Shown: positions 33,276-42,532, counted from the first letter of the stretch. The stretch is DNA of 64,000 nucleotides from Streptomyces sp. Y2F8-2 (GCF_014905555.1 NZ_BNGS01000006.1:434001-498000); one strand, 5' to 3'. Translations and numbers: made by a program. The notes: generated by a model from the sequence alone, not told the origin.

Positions 33276-34676
33276 TCAGCGCGGGCCGAGCGTCCAGCGC
33301 GGGCCCTGCGGACTGTCCTCGATGACGAGCCCGGACTGGTTGAGCTGGTCGCGGATGGCGTCCGCGGTGGCCCAGTCCTTGCGGGCGCGGGCCGCCTCGC
33401 GCTGCTGGAGCACCAGGCCCACGAGGCTGTCGACCACACCGTGCAGGTCCTCGCCGCGGTCGCCCTCGCCGGCCCACGGCGCGTCGAGCGGGTCGAGGCC
33501 GAGGACGCCGAGCATGGCGCGCACCTCGGCGAGCCGGGCCACGGCGGCCTCCTTGTCGTCGGCCGCGAGCGCGCTGTTGCCCTGCCGGACGGTGGTGTGC
33601 ACGACGGCCAGCGCCTGCGGCACGCCCAGGTCGTCGTCCATGGCCTCGGCGAAGGCGGGCGGCACCTCGGCGGCGGGCTCGACGACACCTCCGGCCTTCT
33701 CGACGACGCGCTGCACGAAGCCCTCGATGCGCGCGAACGCCGACTCGGCCTCGCGCAGGGACTCCTCGCTGTACTCGATCATCGAGCGGTAGTGCGGCGT
33801 GCCCAGGTAGTACCGGAGCACGATGGGCCGCCACTGCTTGACCATCTCGGAGACGAGCACCGAGTTCCCGAGGGACTTCGACATCTTCTCGCCGCTCATG
33901 GTGACCCAGGCGTTGTGCACCCAGTACCGGGCGAACTCGTCGCCGAAGGCCTTGGCCTGGGCGATCTCGTTCTCGTGGTGCGGGAAGATGAGGTCGAGGC
34001 CGCCGCCGTGGATGTCGAAGGCGGAGCCCAGGTACTTGTGCGCCATGGCGGAGCACTCCAGGTGCCACCCCGGGCGGCCCCGCCCCCACGGCGTCTCCCA
34101 GGTGGGCTCGCCGGGCTTGGCGGCCTTCCACATGGCGAAGTCGCGCGGGTCCCGCTTGCCGGTCTCCCCGACGCCGGAGGGCTGCTGGAGGTTCTCCAGC
34201 TCCTGGTTGGACAGCTGGAGGTACTCCGGGAAGGACCGCACGTCGAAGTAGACGTTGCCGTCCGCCTCGTAGGCGTGCCCGCGCTCGATGAGCCCGCGCA
34301 TCATCTCGACCATCTCGGTGATGTGGCCGGTGGCGCGCGGCTCGTACGTCGGCGGGAGGCAGCCGAGCACGGTGTACCCCTCGTTGAAGGCGCGCTCGTT
34401 CTCGTACCCGATGGCCCACCAGGGGCGGCCCTGGTCCGCGGACTTCGCGATGATCTTGTCGTCGATGTCGGTGACGTTCCGGACGAAGGTCACCTGGTAC
34501 CCGCGGTACTCGAACCACCGGCGCATGATGTCGAAGTTGAGGCCCGAGCGGATGTGCCCGATGTGCGGTGCGGCCTGCACGGTGGCGCCACACAGGTAGA
34601 TCGAGACACAACCCGGCTTGAGCGGGGTGAAGTCACGGATCTGCCGGGCGCTGGTGTCGTACAGGCGAATAGTCAC
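33276..34676 (-). CDS. cysS: Cysteinyl-tRNA synthetase
   Basis: 466 residues, full length. Zinc Cys29 is in IYLCGATVQAAPHIGHIRSG with HIGH at 38-41. GWHLECSAM gives zinc Cys208, FPHHENEIAQ the zinc His233/Glu235 region, and SGEKMSKSLGN the KMSKS loop at 264-268. The C-terminal anticodon-binding helical domain (GVVDSLVGLVLQQREAARARKDWATADAIR) is complete. It charges tRNA-Cys. Actinobacteria also have the related mycothiol ligase MshC, but the complete tRNA-binding domain and GATVQ motif point to CysS. Confidence 0.95.
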   Translation of the reverse strand: MTIRLYDTSARQIRDFTPLKPGCVSIYLCGATVQAAPHIGHIRSGLNFDIMRRWFEYRGYQVTFVRNVTDIDDKIIAKSADQGRPWWAIGYENERAFNEGYTVLGCLPPTYEPRATGHITEMVEMMRGLIERGHAYEADGNVYFDVRSFPEYLQLSNQELENLQQPSGVGETGKRDPRDFAMWKAAKPGEPTWETPWGRGRPGWHLECSAMAHKYLGSAFDIHGGGLDLIFPHHENEIAQAKAFGDEFARYWVHNAWVTMSGEKMSKSLGNSVLVSEMVKQWRPIVLRYYLGTPHYRSMIEYSEESLREAESAFARIEGFVQRVVEKAGGVVEPAAEVPPAFAEAMDDDLGVPQALAVVHTTVRQGNSALAADDKEAAVARLAEVRAMLGVLGLDPLDAPWAGEGDRGEDLHGVVDSLVGLVLQQREAARARKDWATADAIRDQLNQSGLVIEDSPQGPRWTLGPR

Positions 34677-34764
34677 GAGTCCAGAGTAGTGGGCCGGGGC
34701 CGGTGTCCGGCGCCCAGCCCGCCAAGACCGTCACCCGATCATGAGCCGGGTGCGGCAGGCGTCC

Positions 34765-34845
34765 CCGCCTCAGAGCCGCCCCGCCACCTTCCGCGGCACC
34801 ACCCGCACCACCACCCGATCCGCGTCCTGCGCCGACGCCGGGTTG
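34765..34845 (-). pseudogene. Duplicated 3' end of the adjacent PPOX gene (81-bp exact copy)
   Basis: These 81 bases are identical to 34944-35024, which encode the end of the neighbouring oxidase (NPASAQDADRVVVRVVPRKV plus stop). Similarity resumes weakly to the right after ~35 inserted bases: CTGCGTATTTC is shared, near 34877 in this copy and near 35029 in the gene. This looks like the tail of a once longer duplicate. No start codon or ribosome site serves this copy. Confidence 0.85.
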
Positions 34846-34948
34846 CCCCACCCGACAGCGGGCTCCGCCCGCGGGCTGCGTATTTCCTGCCACCAAGACG
34901 ACAGGACACCCGCCCGCACGCGGACCCGCACCCGCGGACGACTCCGCC

Positions 34949-35356
34949 TCAGAGCCGCCCCGCCACCTTCCGCGGCACCACCCGCACCACCACCCGATCC
35001 GCGTCCTGCGCCGACGCCGGGTTGAACTCTGCGTATTTCTTTCCCGTGTACTTCAGCGACAGTTCGTCGATCAGTTCGCGGGCGCCCTCGGTGCTCATCT
35101 CCGCGGTGCCGCGGATCTCCGCGTACTCGTACGGCGCGTCGGGGTTCAGGACCACCACGCTCACCCGGGGGTCGCGGTCCAGGTTCAGCTTCTTGCGGCG
35201 GTCGACGGTCGTGGAGAAGAGGATGTCGTCGCCGTCCCGCTTGACCCACACGGGGGACAGTTGCGGGCTGCCGTCGGGCTGGAGCGTGCCGACGACGATG
35301 AAGACGGGGCTGTCGAGCAGGCTCTTGAGGCGGTCGGACAGTACGGCGGTCGGCAT
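34949..35356 (-). CDS. PPOX-class F420/FMN-dependent oxidoreductase
   Basis: 135 residues from ATG 35356, chosen for GGAGGCACCC upstream. It is a split-barrel flavin/F420-binding protein: SLLDSPVFIVVGTLQPDGSP, QLSPVWVKRDGDDILFSTTV, DRRKKLNLDRDPRVSVVVLN and YEYAEIRGTAEMSTEGAREL. This block order (TLxPDGxPQxSPVW, KxxNLxRDPRV) is the pyridoxamine-phosphate-oxidase-like family that in actinobacteria usually binds F420 or heme/biliverdin. The cofactor here is not determined. The last 27 codons are duplicated downstream. Confidence 0.85.
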   Translation of the reverse strand: MPTAVLSDRLKSLLDSPVFIVVGTLQPDGSPQLSPVWVKRDGDDILFSTTVDRRKKLNLDRDPRVSVVVLNPDAPYEYAEIRGTAEMSTEGARELIDELSLKYTGKKYAEFNPASAQDADRVVVRVVPRKVAGRL

Positions 35357-35425
35357 GGGTGCCTCCGGGACCTGGGTCGTGTGTCGCTGGTCACTCTGCC
35401 GGTACCCTCGCACGCTCTCAGCACG

Positions 35426-35554
35426 CCCGCACCACGAGCGCCGTCGGCATCCCGTGCGCCACGAGCGCCGCCCTCAGCACGGGCGCACCAAGAGAGCCGC
35501 CCTCAGCAAAGGAGCGGCAAGAGCGCCGTCAGACCCGCACCACGAGCGCCGTCG
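35426..35554. repeat. Echoes of the ispF 3' end (CGCACCACGAGCGCCGTCG)
   Basis: CCCGCACCACGAGCGCCGTCG is part of the ispF C-terminal codons at 35534-35554 and recurs exactly at 35426-35446, with degraded copies between (tgcgccacgagcgccgccctcagca, gggcgcaccaagagagccgccctcagca). The copies lie in the short gap between ispF and the PPOX gene. Confidence 0.8.
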
Positions 35555-36047
35555 CCACCGCCATCAGGCCCTCGTCCCGGCCGGGGAAGCCGAGGCCGTC
35601 CGTCGTGGCGCCGGAGACCGAGACCGGTGCGCCCGCCGCCTCCGAGAGGATCTTCTGCGCCTCGTCGCGGCGTTTGCCGATCTTCGGGCGCGGCCCCACG
35701 ACCTGGACCGCGATGTTCCCGATCCGGAACCCCGCCTCGCGCACGATCCGTGCCGCCTCCGCGAGCAGCGTCACCCCCGACGCCCCGGACCACTCGGGCC
35801 GCCCGGTGCCGAAGTGCTGCCCCAGGTCGCCGAGGCCGGCGGCGGAGAAGAGCGCGTTGCACGCGGCGTGCGCGACCACGTCCGCGTCGGAGTGGCCCGC
35901 GAGGCCGGGTCCCTCGCCGTCCCACTTCAGGCCCGCGCACCACAGCTCCCGCCCCTCCTCGAAGGCGTGGATGTCGGTGCCGATGCCCACCTGGGGCAGC
36001 AGCGGCCCACCCGGCGGCAGCCGGACATCGGACGCCTCAGAACCCAT
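35529..36047 (-). CDS. ispF: 2-C-methyl-D-erythritol 2,4-cyclodiphosphate synthase
   Basis: 172 residues. The zinc site residues Asp25 and His27 (VGIGTDIHAFEEG) and His59-region ligand (GHSDADVVAHAACNALFSAA) are present, together with the signature ALFSAAGLGDLGQHF and IVGPRPKIGKRRDEA-type substrate loop. It forms MEcPP from CDP-ME-2-phosphate in the MEP isoprenoid pathway. The first 18 residues are a short actinobacterial extension. Its ATG lies 11 bp inside the 3' end of ispD, so the two are translationally coupled. Fusion IspDF proteins join the same two activities. Confidence 0.95.
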   Translation of the reverse strand: MGSEASDVRLPPGGPLLPQVGIGTDIHAFEEGRELWCAGLKWDGEGPGLAGHSDADVVAHAACNALFSAAGLGDLGQHFGTGRPEWSGASGVTLLAEAARIVREAGFRIGNIAVQVVGPRPKIGKRRDEAQKILSEAAGAPVSVSGATTDGLGFPGRDEGLMAVATALVVRV

Positions 36048-36798
36048 CGGTGAGCCTCCTGCGGGTCAGGACCGCCTCCGCGAGCACCAGGTCCAGCGGC
36101 CGCGTGACCTTGAAGGCCTCCTCGTGGCCGGGGACCACGACGACCGGCAGCCCGAGCTGCTCCACCATGCTCGCGTCGTCCGTGACGTTGTCCGTGACCG
36201 TCTCGTGGGCCTGGATCAGCGTCGCGCGGTCGAAGCCCTGCGGAGTCTGCACCGCGCGCAGCCGGGCGCGGTCGGGGGTGGCGACGACCGGTTCGGGCTC
36301 GCCGGGCGCGGCGGCCGGCCGGACCTCCTTCACCGTGTCGGCGAGCGGCAGCGCCGGGACGACGGCCGGCGCGCCCTCCCGTACCGCCTCGATCACCGCG
36401 TCCACCGTGTCCACCGGCACCAGGGGGCGGGCCGCGTCGTGGACCAGGACGATCCCGTACTCGGGCGGCAGGGCGTCGAGGCCGAGCCGCACGGACTCCT
36501 GGCGCGTCTCGCCGCCGGGGACGACCAGGAAGTCCGTCCTCTCCGGCAGCGCGTGCGCGTCGAGCAGCGACTTGACCTCGGCGGTCCCGTCGGGCGGGGC
36601 CACGACGATGACGAGGGAGACCGCGCGGGACGCCGCCATCGCGCGCACGGCGTGGATGAGCATGGGAACGCCACCGAGCGCGCGGAGCGCCTTGGGGGCA
36701 CCCGGGCCGAGGCGTACGCCGCGGCCGGCGGCCGGGATCACCGCGGCGGTGCGGACGGCGGGCGGCTCGGTGGTCGAAGGGCGCGAAACGTCAGACAT
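36037..36798 (-). CDS. ispD: 2-C-methyl-D-erythritol 4-phosphate cytidylyltransferase
   Basis: 253 residues. CTP-binding signature AAVIPAAGRGVRLGPGAPKA is followed by LVHDAARPLVPVDTVDAVIE (the conserved HDAARP), TPQGFDRATLIQAHE and the C-terminal FKVTRPLDLVLAEAVL. The Arg and Lys residues of the phosphate pocket are in place. It makes CDP-ME in the MEP pathway. It overlaps ispF downstream and lies 358 bp after carD on the same strand. A carD-ispD-ispF order is widely conserved in actinobacteria. Confidence 0.95.
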   Translation of the reverse strand: MSDVSRPSTTEPPAVRTAAVIPAAGRGVRLGPGAPKALRALGGVPMLIHAVRAMAASRAVSLVIVVAPPDGTAEVKSLLDAHALPERTDFLVVPGGETRQESVRLGLDALPPEYGIVLVHDAARPLVPVDTVDAVIEAVREGAPAVVPALPLADTVKEVRPAAAPGEPEPVVATPDRARLRAVQTPQGFDRATLIQAHETVTDNVTDDASMVEQLGLPVVVVPGHEEAFKVTRPLDLVLAEAVLTRRRLTDGF

Positions 36799-37156
36799 CG
36801 GTTCCTGTCAGGTTTGTGTGCTCGGCCGGTATGGGTATGGCCACACCGTGCCGGGCGCGACGCCTTGACCGGACCCTTCCGTGACTTCTGGTCGAGCCGA
36901 CTGCCCGGGCCCGGCACGCCAAGTATCGGGGGTTTCCCCGTCAGCACAGGGATCGGGCAGGGCTTTCGCGTTCCGGCTGTTGCACCTGAGGTTCAGGCCG
37001 CGGCGTCATGGGTACGTCGGGCAGTGACGGGTACGAACATGCCGCAGCGCCCGGCGACATCTACTGTGTCATCGGGCACCGCGGCATCGCGTGTGTGCTG
37101 TGCGCCGGTCGGTCCACCGCGCTCCTGGCCGGGGAGCGAGCGGGCCGGTACGGGCG
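36799..37156. other. 358-bp gap between carD and ispD, no gene seen
   Basis: No frame with coding character on either strand. A short inverted repeat, GCTCCTGGCCGGGGAGC (about 37122-37138), stands just after the carD stop in the direction of transcription and may be a weak terminator. The remaining sequence is expected to hold the ispD promoter. No distinctive operator is visible. Confidence 0.5.
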
Positions 37157-37639
37157 TCAGGACGCGAGGACCTCGTCGAGGAGAGCCTCGGCCTTGTCCT
37201 CGTTCGTGTTCTCCGCGAGGGCGAGCTCGCTCACCAGGATCTGCCGGGCCTTGGCGAGCATGCGCTTCTCACCGGCGGAGAGTCCGCGCTCGCGCTCACG
37301 GCGCCACAGGTCACGCACGACTTCCGCGACCTTGATGACGTCGCCGGAGGCGAGCTTCTCCAGGTTTGCCTTGTAACGACGAGACCAGTTCGTGGGCTCC
37401 TCGGCGTACGGCGCGCGCAGCACCTCGAAGACCCGGTCCAGCCCGTCCTGACCGACCACATCACGCACGCCGACGAACTCCGCATTGTCCGCTGGCACAC
37501 GCACCGTCAGGTCGCCCTGGGCGACCTTCAGCACCAAGTAGGTCTTGTCCACGCCTTTGATCTGGCGAGTTTCGATGGCCTCGATCAGCGCGGCCCCGTG
37601 ATGGGGATAGACCACGGTGTCGCCAACCTTGAACGTCAT
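37157..37639 (-). CDS. carD: CarD/CdnL-type RNA-polymerase-binding transcription regulator
   Basis: 160 residues, full length. The Tudor-like RNAP-interaction domain is MTFKVGDTVVYPHHGAALIE...DLTVRVPADNAEFVGVRDVV. The C-terminal helical DNA-binding domain is NWSRRYKANLEKLASGDVIK, including the conserved Trp of the minor-groove wedge, and RDLWRRERERGLSAGEKRML. It stabilises open complexes at rRNA and other housekeeping promoters. GGAAGGGGTACCTGTCAC supplies the ribosome site. A 679-bp gap lies upstream. Confidence 0.95.
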   Translation of the reverse strand: MTFKVGDTVVYPHHGAALIEAIETRQIKGVDKTYLVLKVAQGDLTVRVPADNAEFVGVRDVVGQDGLDRVFEVLRAPYAEEPTNWSRRYKANLEKLASGDVIKVAEVVRDLWRRERERGLSAGEKRMLAKARQILVSELALAENTNEDKAEALLDEVLAS

Positions 37640-38318
37640 GTGACAGGTACCCCTTCCGTGGCTATCCAGGGTAACACGGAAACGGCGTCATCTGAATGGC
37701 GTTTTCGCAGGTCAGGGCATATCTCGGGGCTTGACAACCGCGACCGGAACGTGCTTCGAGGGGTGGCCGGAAGAGGGTATTCGCAGGTCGGAGCGGCTGC
37801 ACGGGCGGGGTGAAACCCGGGTGTTACTCGCGCCGCAGGGCTCCGAGCGTGCCCGAAACATCCGCTTTTGTCCACCCTCAAGTGATCGACTTCCGCTACT
37901 CCGTTCGGTGCGCGGAGGCGGGTACGAGCCGAATCCGGAATTGATCAAGGGGTCCGGCGAGGCGCGGTTGGTCGCGTCGCTGATCGATTTTCGTCACCTG
38001 TCTCGCAACCGGCCTCGCATTCCTTACCGGAAATCCCCGGGGCGGGTGAGGAGACGCTTATGTGAATGCTGAGTCATGAGTGGTCAAAGTGGCAGATGGG
38101 ACTGCTGGGAAGCAAGAGGAGCCCCGCACCGCCTCCGTGGCAGCGGTGGGGCGCGCTGCCGCCGGGGCGGGACCCGCGAGGCGAAGTGCCGGGCTTGGGG
38201 AGGGTCGGGTGCGGTGGCCCGGGGGCGGCTCGGTAACCTAAGGCCGCTGACAGATACTTAGGGCGGCTTTATCAGGGGGTCGCCCTGCTTCGCCCACGTA
38301 CAAGGAGTTGCCGCCGCC
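37640..38318. other. 679-bp divergent intergenic region upstream of carD and a lipoprotein gene
   Basis: No convincing coding sequence. A rightward open frame at 37731-38072 has mixed composition and no ribosome site. The part next to carD (37640-37960) is noticeably AT-richer than the surroundings and should hold the carD promoter. Near the lipoprotein start an inverted pair CCTAAG (38237-38242)/CTTAGG (38257-38262) and AAGGAG at ~38299 are seen. The length is unusual for this gene-dense stretch, and a small RNA cannot be excluded. Confidence 0.45.
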
Positions 38319-38978
38319 GTGAGCAGCAGCCTTCGACGCGGCGCCCTCGCCGCCGCCGCCATCGCGTTCTCGATCGCCTCGCTCGCCGCCTGCGGCGCCG
38401 GCAACGACAGCCAGACGCTCCAGGTCAAGCCGGACAACGCGGCGACCAGCGTCGGAAACATCAAGATCCAGAACGCGCTCGTCATCACCCAGCCCGACCC
38501 GAAGTCCACCGGGCCCGCCGTGATCTCCGCGACGATCTTCAACGCAGGCCGCACGGACCAGACGCTGGACTCCATCACGGTCGAGGGCACCGGCAAGACC
38601 GCAGAGCTCAGCCCCGCCTCGGGCAAGGGCAGGCTGACCATCCCGGCCGGCGGCTCCCTCGTGATCGGCGGCAAGGGCAACGCCTCCGCGGTGCTGCCGA
38701 GCAGCCGGGAGGCCGTGCAGGACGGCAACGCGCAGAAGATCACGTTCAGCTTCAGCGAGGCCGGGGACGTGAGCCTGCGGGCGTTCGTGGTCCCCGCCGA
38801 GAGCTACTTCACCAAGTGGGGCCCGAGCAACATCCCGTCGCCGTCGGCCACCGCCTCCGCGTCCCCGGCCAGCTCGAAGCCGGGCTCCCCCAAGCCGTCG
38901 ACGTCGGTGCAGGGTTCCCCGGCCGCCGGCGCCGAGGGGTCCCCGTCGGCGACCGCGTCGAAGTCCCCGAGCCACTGA
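38319..38978 (+). CDS. Secreted lipoprotein with Ser/Pro-rich tail (PCuAC/DUF461-like)
   Basis: 219 residues from GTG. Signal and perfect lipobox SIASLAACGAGND give lipid Cys25. The core (residues ~35-165) is a beta-sandwich-like sequence with VGNIKIQNALVITQPDPKST, AVISATIFNAGRTDQTLDSI and LRAFVVPAESYFTKWGPSNI. It resembles the copper chaperone PCuAC/DUF461 group, although its Met/His copper ligands are not evident. A tail of ~50 residues rich in Ser, Pro, Ala and Lys (SPSATASASPASSKPGSPKP) is probably a cell-wall spacer. It is convergent with phoP, whose neighbourhood may suggest phosphate or metal control, unproven. Confidence 0.75.
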   Translation: MSSSLRRGALAAAAIAFSIASLAACGAGNDSQTLQVKPDNAATSVGNIKIQNALVITQPDPKSTGPAVISATIFNAGRTDQTLDSITVEGTGKTAELSPASGKGRLTIPAGGSLVIGGKGNASAVLPSSREAVQDGNAQKITFSFSEAGDVSLRAFVVPAESYFTKWGPSNIPSPSATASASPASSKPGSPKPSTSVQGSPAAGAEGSPSATASKSPSH

Positions 38979-38986
38979 GGCACGTC

Positions 38987-39046
38987 GGACCTCTACGACG
39001 AAGGGCGGCAACCCCAGCGGGGTGCCGCCCTTCGTCGTAGAGGTCC
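38987..39046. terminator. Very long bidirectional terminator hairpin
   Basis: GGACCTCTACGACGAAGGGC...AACCCC pairs with GGGG...GCCCTTCGTCGTAGAGGTCC over about 28 bp with a single bulged base and an AGC loop. It lies 8 bp after the lipoprotein stop and can also stop phoP transcription from the other side. Confidence 0.9.
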
Positions 39047-39093
39047 GCGGGGGCGGGCACGGTCGCCGACACTGCGGCACGCACCCACACGCG

Positions 39094-39130
39094 CGAAGGG
39101 CGGGCACTCCACCAGGAGTCCCGCCCTTCG
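39094..39130. terminator. Second hairpin sharing the CGAAGGGCGG arm
   Basis: CGAAGGGCGGGCACTCC (39094-39110) pairs with GGAGTCCCGCCCTTCG (39115-39130) apart from one bulged C. Its arm repeats the GAAGGGCGG of the first hairpin, as if one arose by duplication of the other. It lies downstream of phoP. Confidence 0.8.
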
Positions 39131-39170
39131 TCGTGCGATGCGTGCGCCGACGCGCCGCCGCGGCCGTCAT

Positions 39171-39906
<736 letters not shown>

Positions 39907-39910
<4 letters not shown>

Positions 39911-41178
39911 GGAAGGACCTCCGGGGCGGGAAGCGGTTCGTACGGGGTTGAGACGGTGGGGGTCGTCCCGTCGGGCCGGCCGTCCTCTTCATCGAGGTCG
40001 GACGGATGGTCGGTCGCACGGTCGCGGGCCGCACCCGCCTCCGGCAGCCGCAGGGTGAAGGTGGAGCCCTGACCCTCGGAACTCCACACCGTGACCTCCC
40101 CGCCGTGCGAGGCGGCCACATGCTTGACGATCGCGAGACCGAGGCCCGTGCCGCCCGTGGCACGGGAGCGGGCCGGGTCGACGCGGTAGAAGCGCTCGAA
40201 GATGCGCTCCTTGTCCTTGTCGGAGATGCCGATGCCCTGGTCGGTGACCGCGATCTCGATCAGGTCGCCGCCGTGCGCGGACACCCGGCGGGCGGCGATG
40301 CCGACGCGGGTGCGGGCGGGCGAGTAGTTGACGGCGTTCTCCACGAGGTTGCCGAGGGCGGCGGCGAGCTGTCCGCGGTTGCCCCACACGCGCAGATCGG
40401 CGGTGCCGCCGGCGGCCATGGTGATCTGCTTGGTGGTGGCCGCGTGCCGGCAGCGGTCGACGGCCTCGGCGACCAGTTCGTCGACGCGTACGGGCTCGGC
40501 GTCCTCCAGCGGGTCGTCGTTCTGCACCCGGGAGAGGTCGATGAGTTCCTGCACGAGGCTGGTCAGGCGGGTGGCCTCGACCTGCATCCGGCCCGCGAAG
40601 CGCTGCACGGCCTCGGGGTCGTCGGAGGCGTCCATCACGGCCTCGGAGAGCAGCGACAGGGCACCCACCGGTGTCTTCAGTTCATGGCTGACGTTCGCCA
40701 CGAAGTCGCGGCGCACCGCCTCTATCCGGCGGGCCTCGGTGAGGTCCTCGACGAGCAGCAGGACCAGCCTGGAGCCGAGCGGCGCCACGCGCGCGGAGAC
40801 GGCGAGCGCCTCCCCGCGTCCGGTGCCGCGCCGCGGCAGGTCCAGCTCGACCTGGCGTATCTCGCCGTCGCGCCGGGTGTCACGTGCCATGTGGAGCATC
40901 GGCTCGACGGCGAGCCTGCCGCCGCGGACCAGCCCGAGCGCATAGGCTGCGGAGCTGGCCTTGACAACGGCGTCGGCCTCGTCGAGGACGACGGCCGAGG
41001 AGCGCAGGACGGACAGCACCGTGTCCACGCCCGGCGGCAGCACGGGGTCGGTGTGCAGGGAAGTGCGGGTGGGGCGCTTCTGGTCGCGCTCGCTCCAGCG
41101 GAACGCCAGCATGGCGATGACGCCGGTGAGCACTCCGGCGATCGCTGCCGCTGCGGCGACCGCCGCGTTCACGTCCAT
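39907..41178 (-). CDS. phoR: Phosphate sensor histidine kinase PhoR
   Basis: 423 residues. One N-terminal membrane helix (AAAAAIAGVLTGVIAMLAF) is followed by a PAS-like region (residues ~45-145). The HisKA domain has His165 in FVANVSHELKTPVGALSLLS. The HATPase part carries the N box NLVENAVNYSP, G1 DQGIGISDKDKERIFERFYR and G2 ATGGTGLGLAIVKHVAASHG. It phosphorylates PhoP under phosphate limitation. The start is an ATG at 41178, 74 bp from the PHO box. The C-terminal 35 residues are acidic and low-complexity. Confidence 0.95.
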
Positions 41179-41251
41179 GCGTCCAGATTAGGCAGCTCCT
41201 CGTACCTACCCACAGCCATCGGAGTGCGACCTCGAACACTCGTCGCCCAGA

Positions 41252-41284
41252 GTTCACCTGGGAGCCAGTATTGGTTCATTCGGG
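41252..41284. promoter_or_regulatory. PHO box between phoR-phoP and phoU
   Basis: Three 11-bp direct-repeat units: GTTCACCTGGG, the degenerate AGCCAGTATTG, and GTTCATTCGGG. GTTCACC is the consensus half used by Streptomyces PhoP. The site lies between the divergent phoR-phoP and phoU genes, where PhoP autoregulation is known in S. coelicolor. Confidence 0.85.
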
Positions 41285-41437
41285 ATGGCGGAAACAGTCG
41301 CGTACGGGCCGGAACGTGGGAGCGTGGGTGCGTAGGGCGCCGTGTCCGCCGTGTTCTCGTCATGGCGACGACGGGCCCCGGCCCCCGACCCCCCGGCCCC
41401 CCGGCCCCCGGAGCAGACGTAAGAGAGGGACACCCAG

Positions 41438-42127
41438 ATGCGGGACGCGTACCACGAGGAACTTGACTCGATCGGTGACAGCCTGGTCGAGATGGCCCGG
41501 CTGGTCGGGTCGGCGATCGGGCGTGCCACGACGGCCATCCTCGACGCCGACCTGAAGCTGGCGGAGGCCGTGATCGAGGCCGACCAGAAGGTCGACGACC
41601 TCCAGCACGACCTGGAGGCGCGCGCGATAGCCCTCCTGGCCCGCCAGCAGCCGGTGGCGACGGATCTGCGCATCGTGGTGACGTCGCTCAGGATGAGCGC
41701 GGACCTCGAGCGCTCGGGCGACCTCGCCCAGCACGTCGCGAAGCTGGCCCGGCTGCGCTTCCCCGAGCGCGCCGTGCCGCACGACCTGCACGCCACCATT
41801 CTGGAGATGGGCCAGCTGGCCCAGCGTCTGATGGCCAAGGCGGCCGAGGTGATCGTCACCAAGGACGTCGACCTGGCGCTGCAGCTCGAGCAGGACGACG
41901 ACGAGATGGACCTGCTGCACCGCGCCCTCTTCCAGCACCTGATCGACGAGCGCTGGAAGCACGGCATCGAGACCGCCGTGGACGTGACCCTGCTGGGCCG
42001 CTACTACGAGCGCTACGCCGACCACGCGGTCGCGGTGGCCAAGCGGGTGGTGTACCTGGTGACCGGCGAGCACGCGGACGCCCTCCAGCCCGATGTCCAG
42101 CCGGTGACGGGCGTCGAGGGCGCGTGA
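41438..42127 (+). CDS. phoU: Phosphate-uptake regulator PhoU
   Basis: 229 residues made of two three-helix PhoU repeats: MRDAYHEELDSIGDSLVEMA...AVIEADQKVDDLQHDLEARA, and LAQRLMAKAAEVIVTKDVDL...LLGRYYERYADHAVAVAKRV. The metal-binding E/DxxxD motifs (EADQKVDD, RYYERYADH) are present. PhoU links Pst transporter activity to PhoR and stops signalling when phosphate is plentiful. AGAGAGGGACACCCAG precedes the ATG. Divergent from phoR-phoP over the PHO box. Confidence 0.95.
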   Translation: MRDAYHEELDSIGDSLVEMARLVGSAIGRATTAILDADLKLAEAVIEADQKVDDLQHDLEARAIALLARQQPVATDLRIVVTSLRMSADLERSGDLAQHVAKLARLRFPERAVPHDLHATILEMGQLAQRLMAKAAEVIVTKDVDLALQLEQDDDEMDLLHRALFQHLIDERWKHGIETAVDVTLLGRYYERYADHAVAVAKRVVYLVTGEHADALQPDVQPVTGVEGA

Positions 42128-42259
42128 CGGGGAGCCCGCAAGGGGCCTGAAGAAGGCCGGCCGGGCGTGTACGAGCCCCCGTGCGCCGTTGATGCGCCCG
42201 CCCCAGCGGGCATGCAATGGGCGGAGGCATCAGTCTCGACATCCTTCGAGGAGCGACTC

Positions 42260-42412
42260 ATGGCCGAGACCCCGAGCACGTCAGACCCCACGCAGGAGCG
42301 CGAGACACAGCAGCCCGCCGAGATCGCAAGCCTGCCGCTGGTCGGCGCCTGCGGCTGCGGCTCCGGCTGCGGATGCGGATGCCAGTCGGGCGCGCCCTGC
42401 CAGTGCGGCTGA
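42260..42412 (+). CDS. Small Cys-rich C-terminal-tail peptide (metallothionein-like)
   Basis: 50 residues from ATG 42260, with GAGGAGCGACTC upstream. The first ~30 residues are hydrophilic (MAETPSTSDPTQERETQQPA). The last 20 contain seven Cys in GACGCGSGCGCGCQSGAPCQ followed by CG. This dense CxC spacing is what one expects of a metal-binding tail or of a heavily modified peptide. No signal peptide. It lies 200 bp before the DUF4242 gene, whose homologue binds nickel, so a metal-handling role is a fair inference. A hairpin separates the two. Confidence 0.6.
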   Translation: MAETPSTSDPTQERETQQPAEIASLPLVGACGCGSGCGCGCQSGAPCQCG

Positions 42413-42468
42413 CGGCACATCGCGCACGACAGCTCGAAAGCTCGACAACGGAACACGGACCTACGACG

Positions 42469-42503
42469 ACGAGGGGCCTCGGCGCACTGCCGGGGCCCCT
42501 CGT
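42469..42503 (+). terminator. Terminator after the Cys-rich peptide gene
   Basis: ACGAGGGGCCTCGGC (42469-42483) pairs with GCCGGGGCCCCTCGT (42489-42503), 14 of 15 bases, around a five-base loop. Confidence 0.75.
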
Positions 42504-42532
42504 ATGCGTGGGGAAGCCCACGAGCGCAGCAT

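Noticed and set aside
33159..36053. A 2.9-kb rightward open frame across cysS, PPOX and ispF
   Set aside because: It lies antisense to three genes with complete family motifs and reads as low-complexity. A GC-codon artefact.
37731..38072. A 113-residue rightward open frame upstream of carD
   Set aside because: It has no ribosome site and an irregular composition. More likely promoter DNA.
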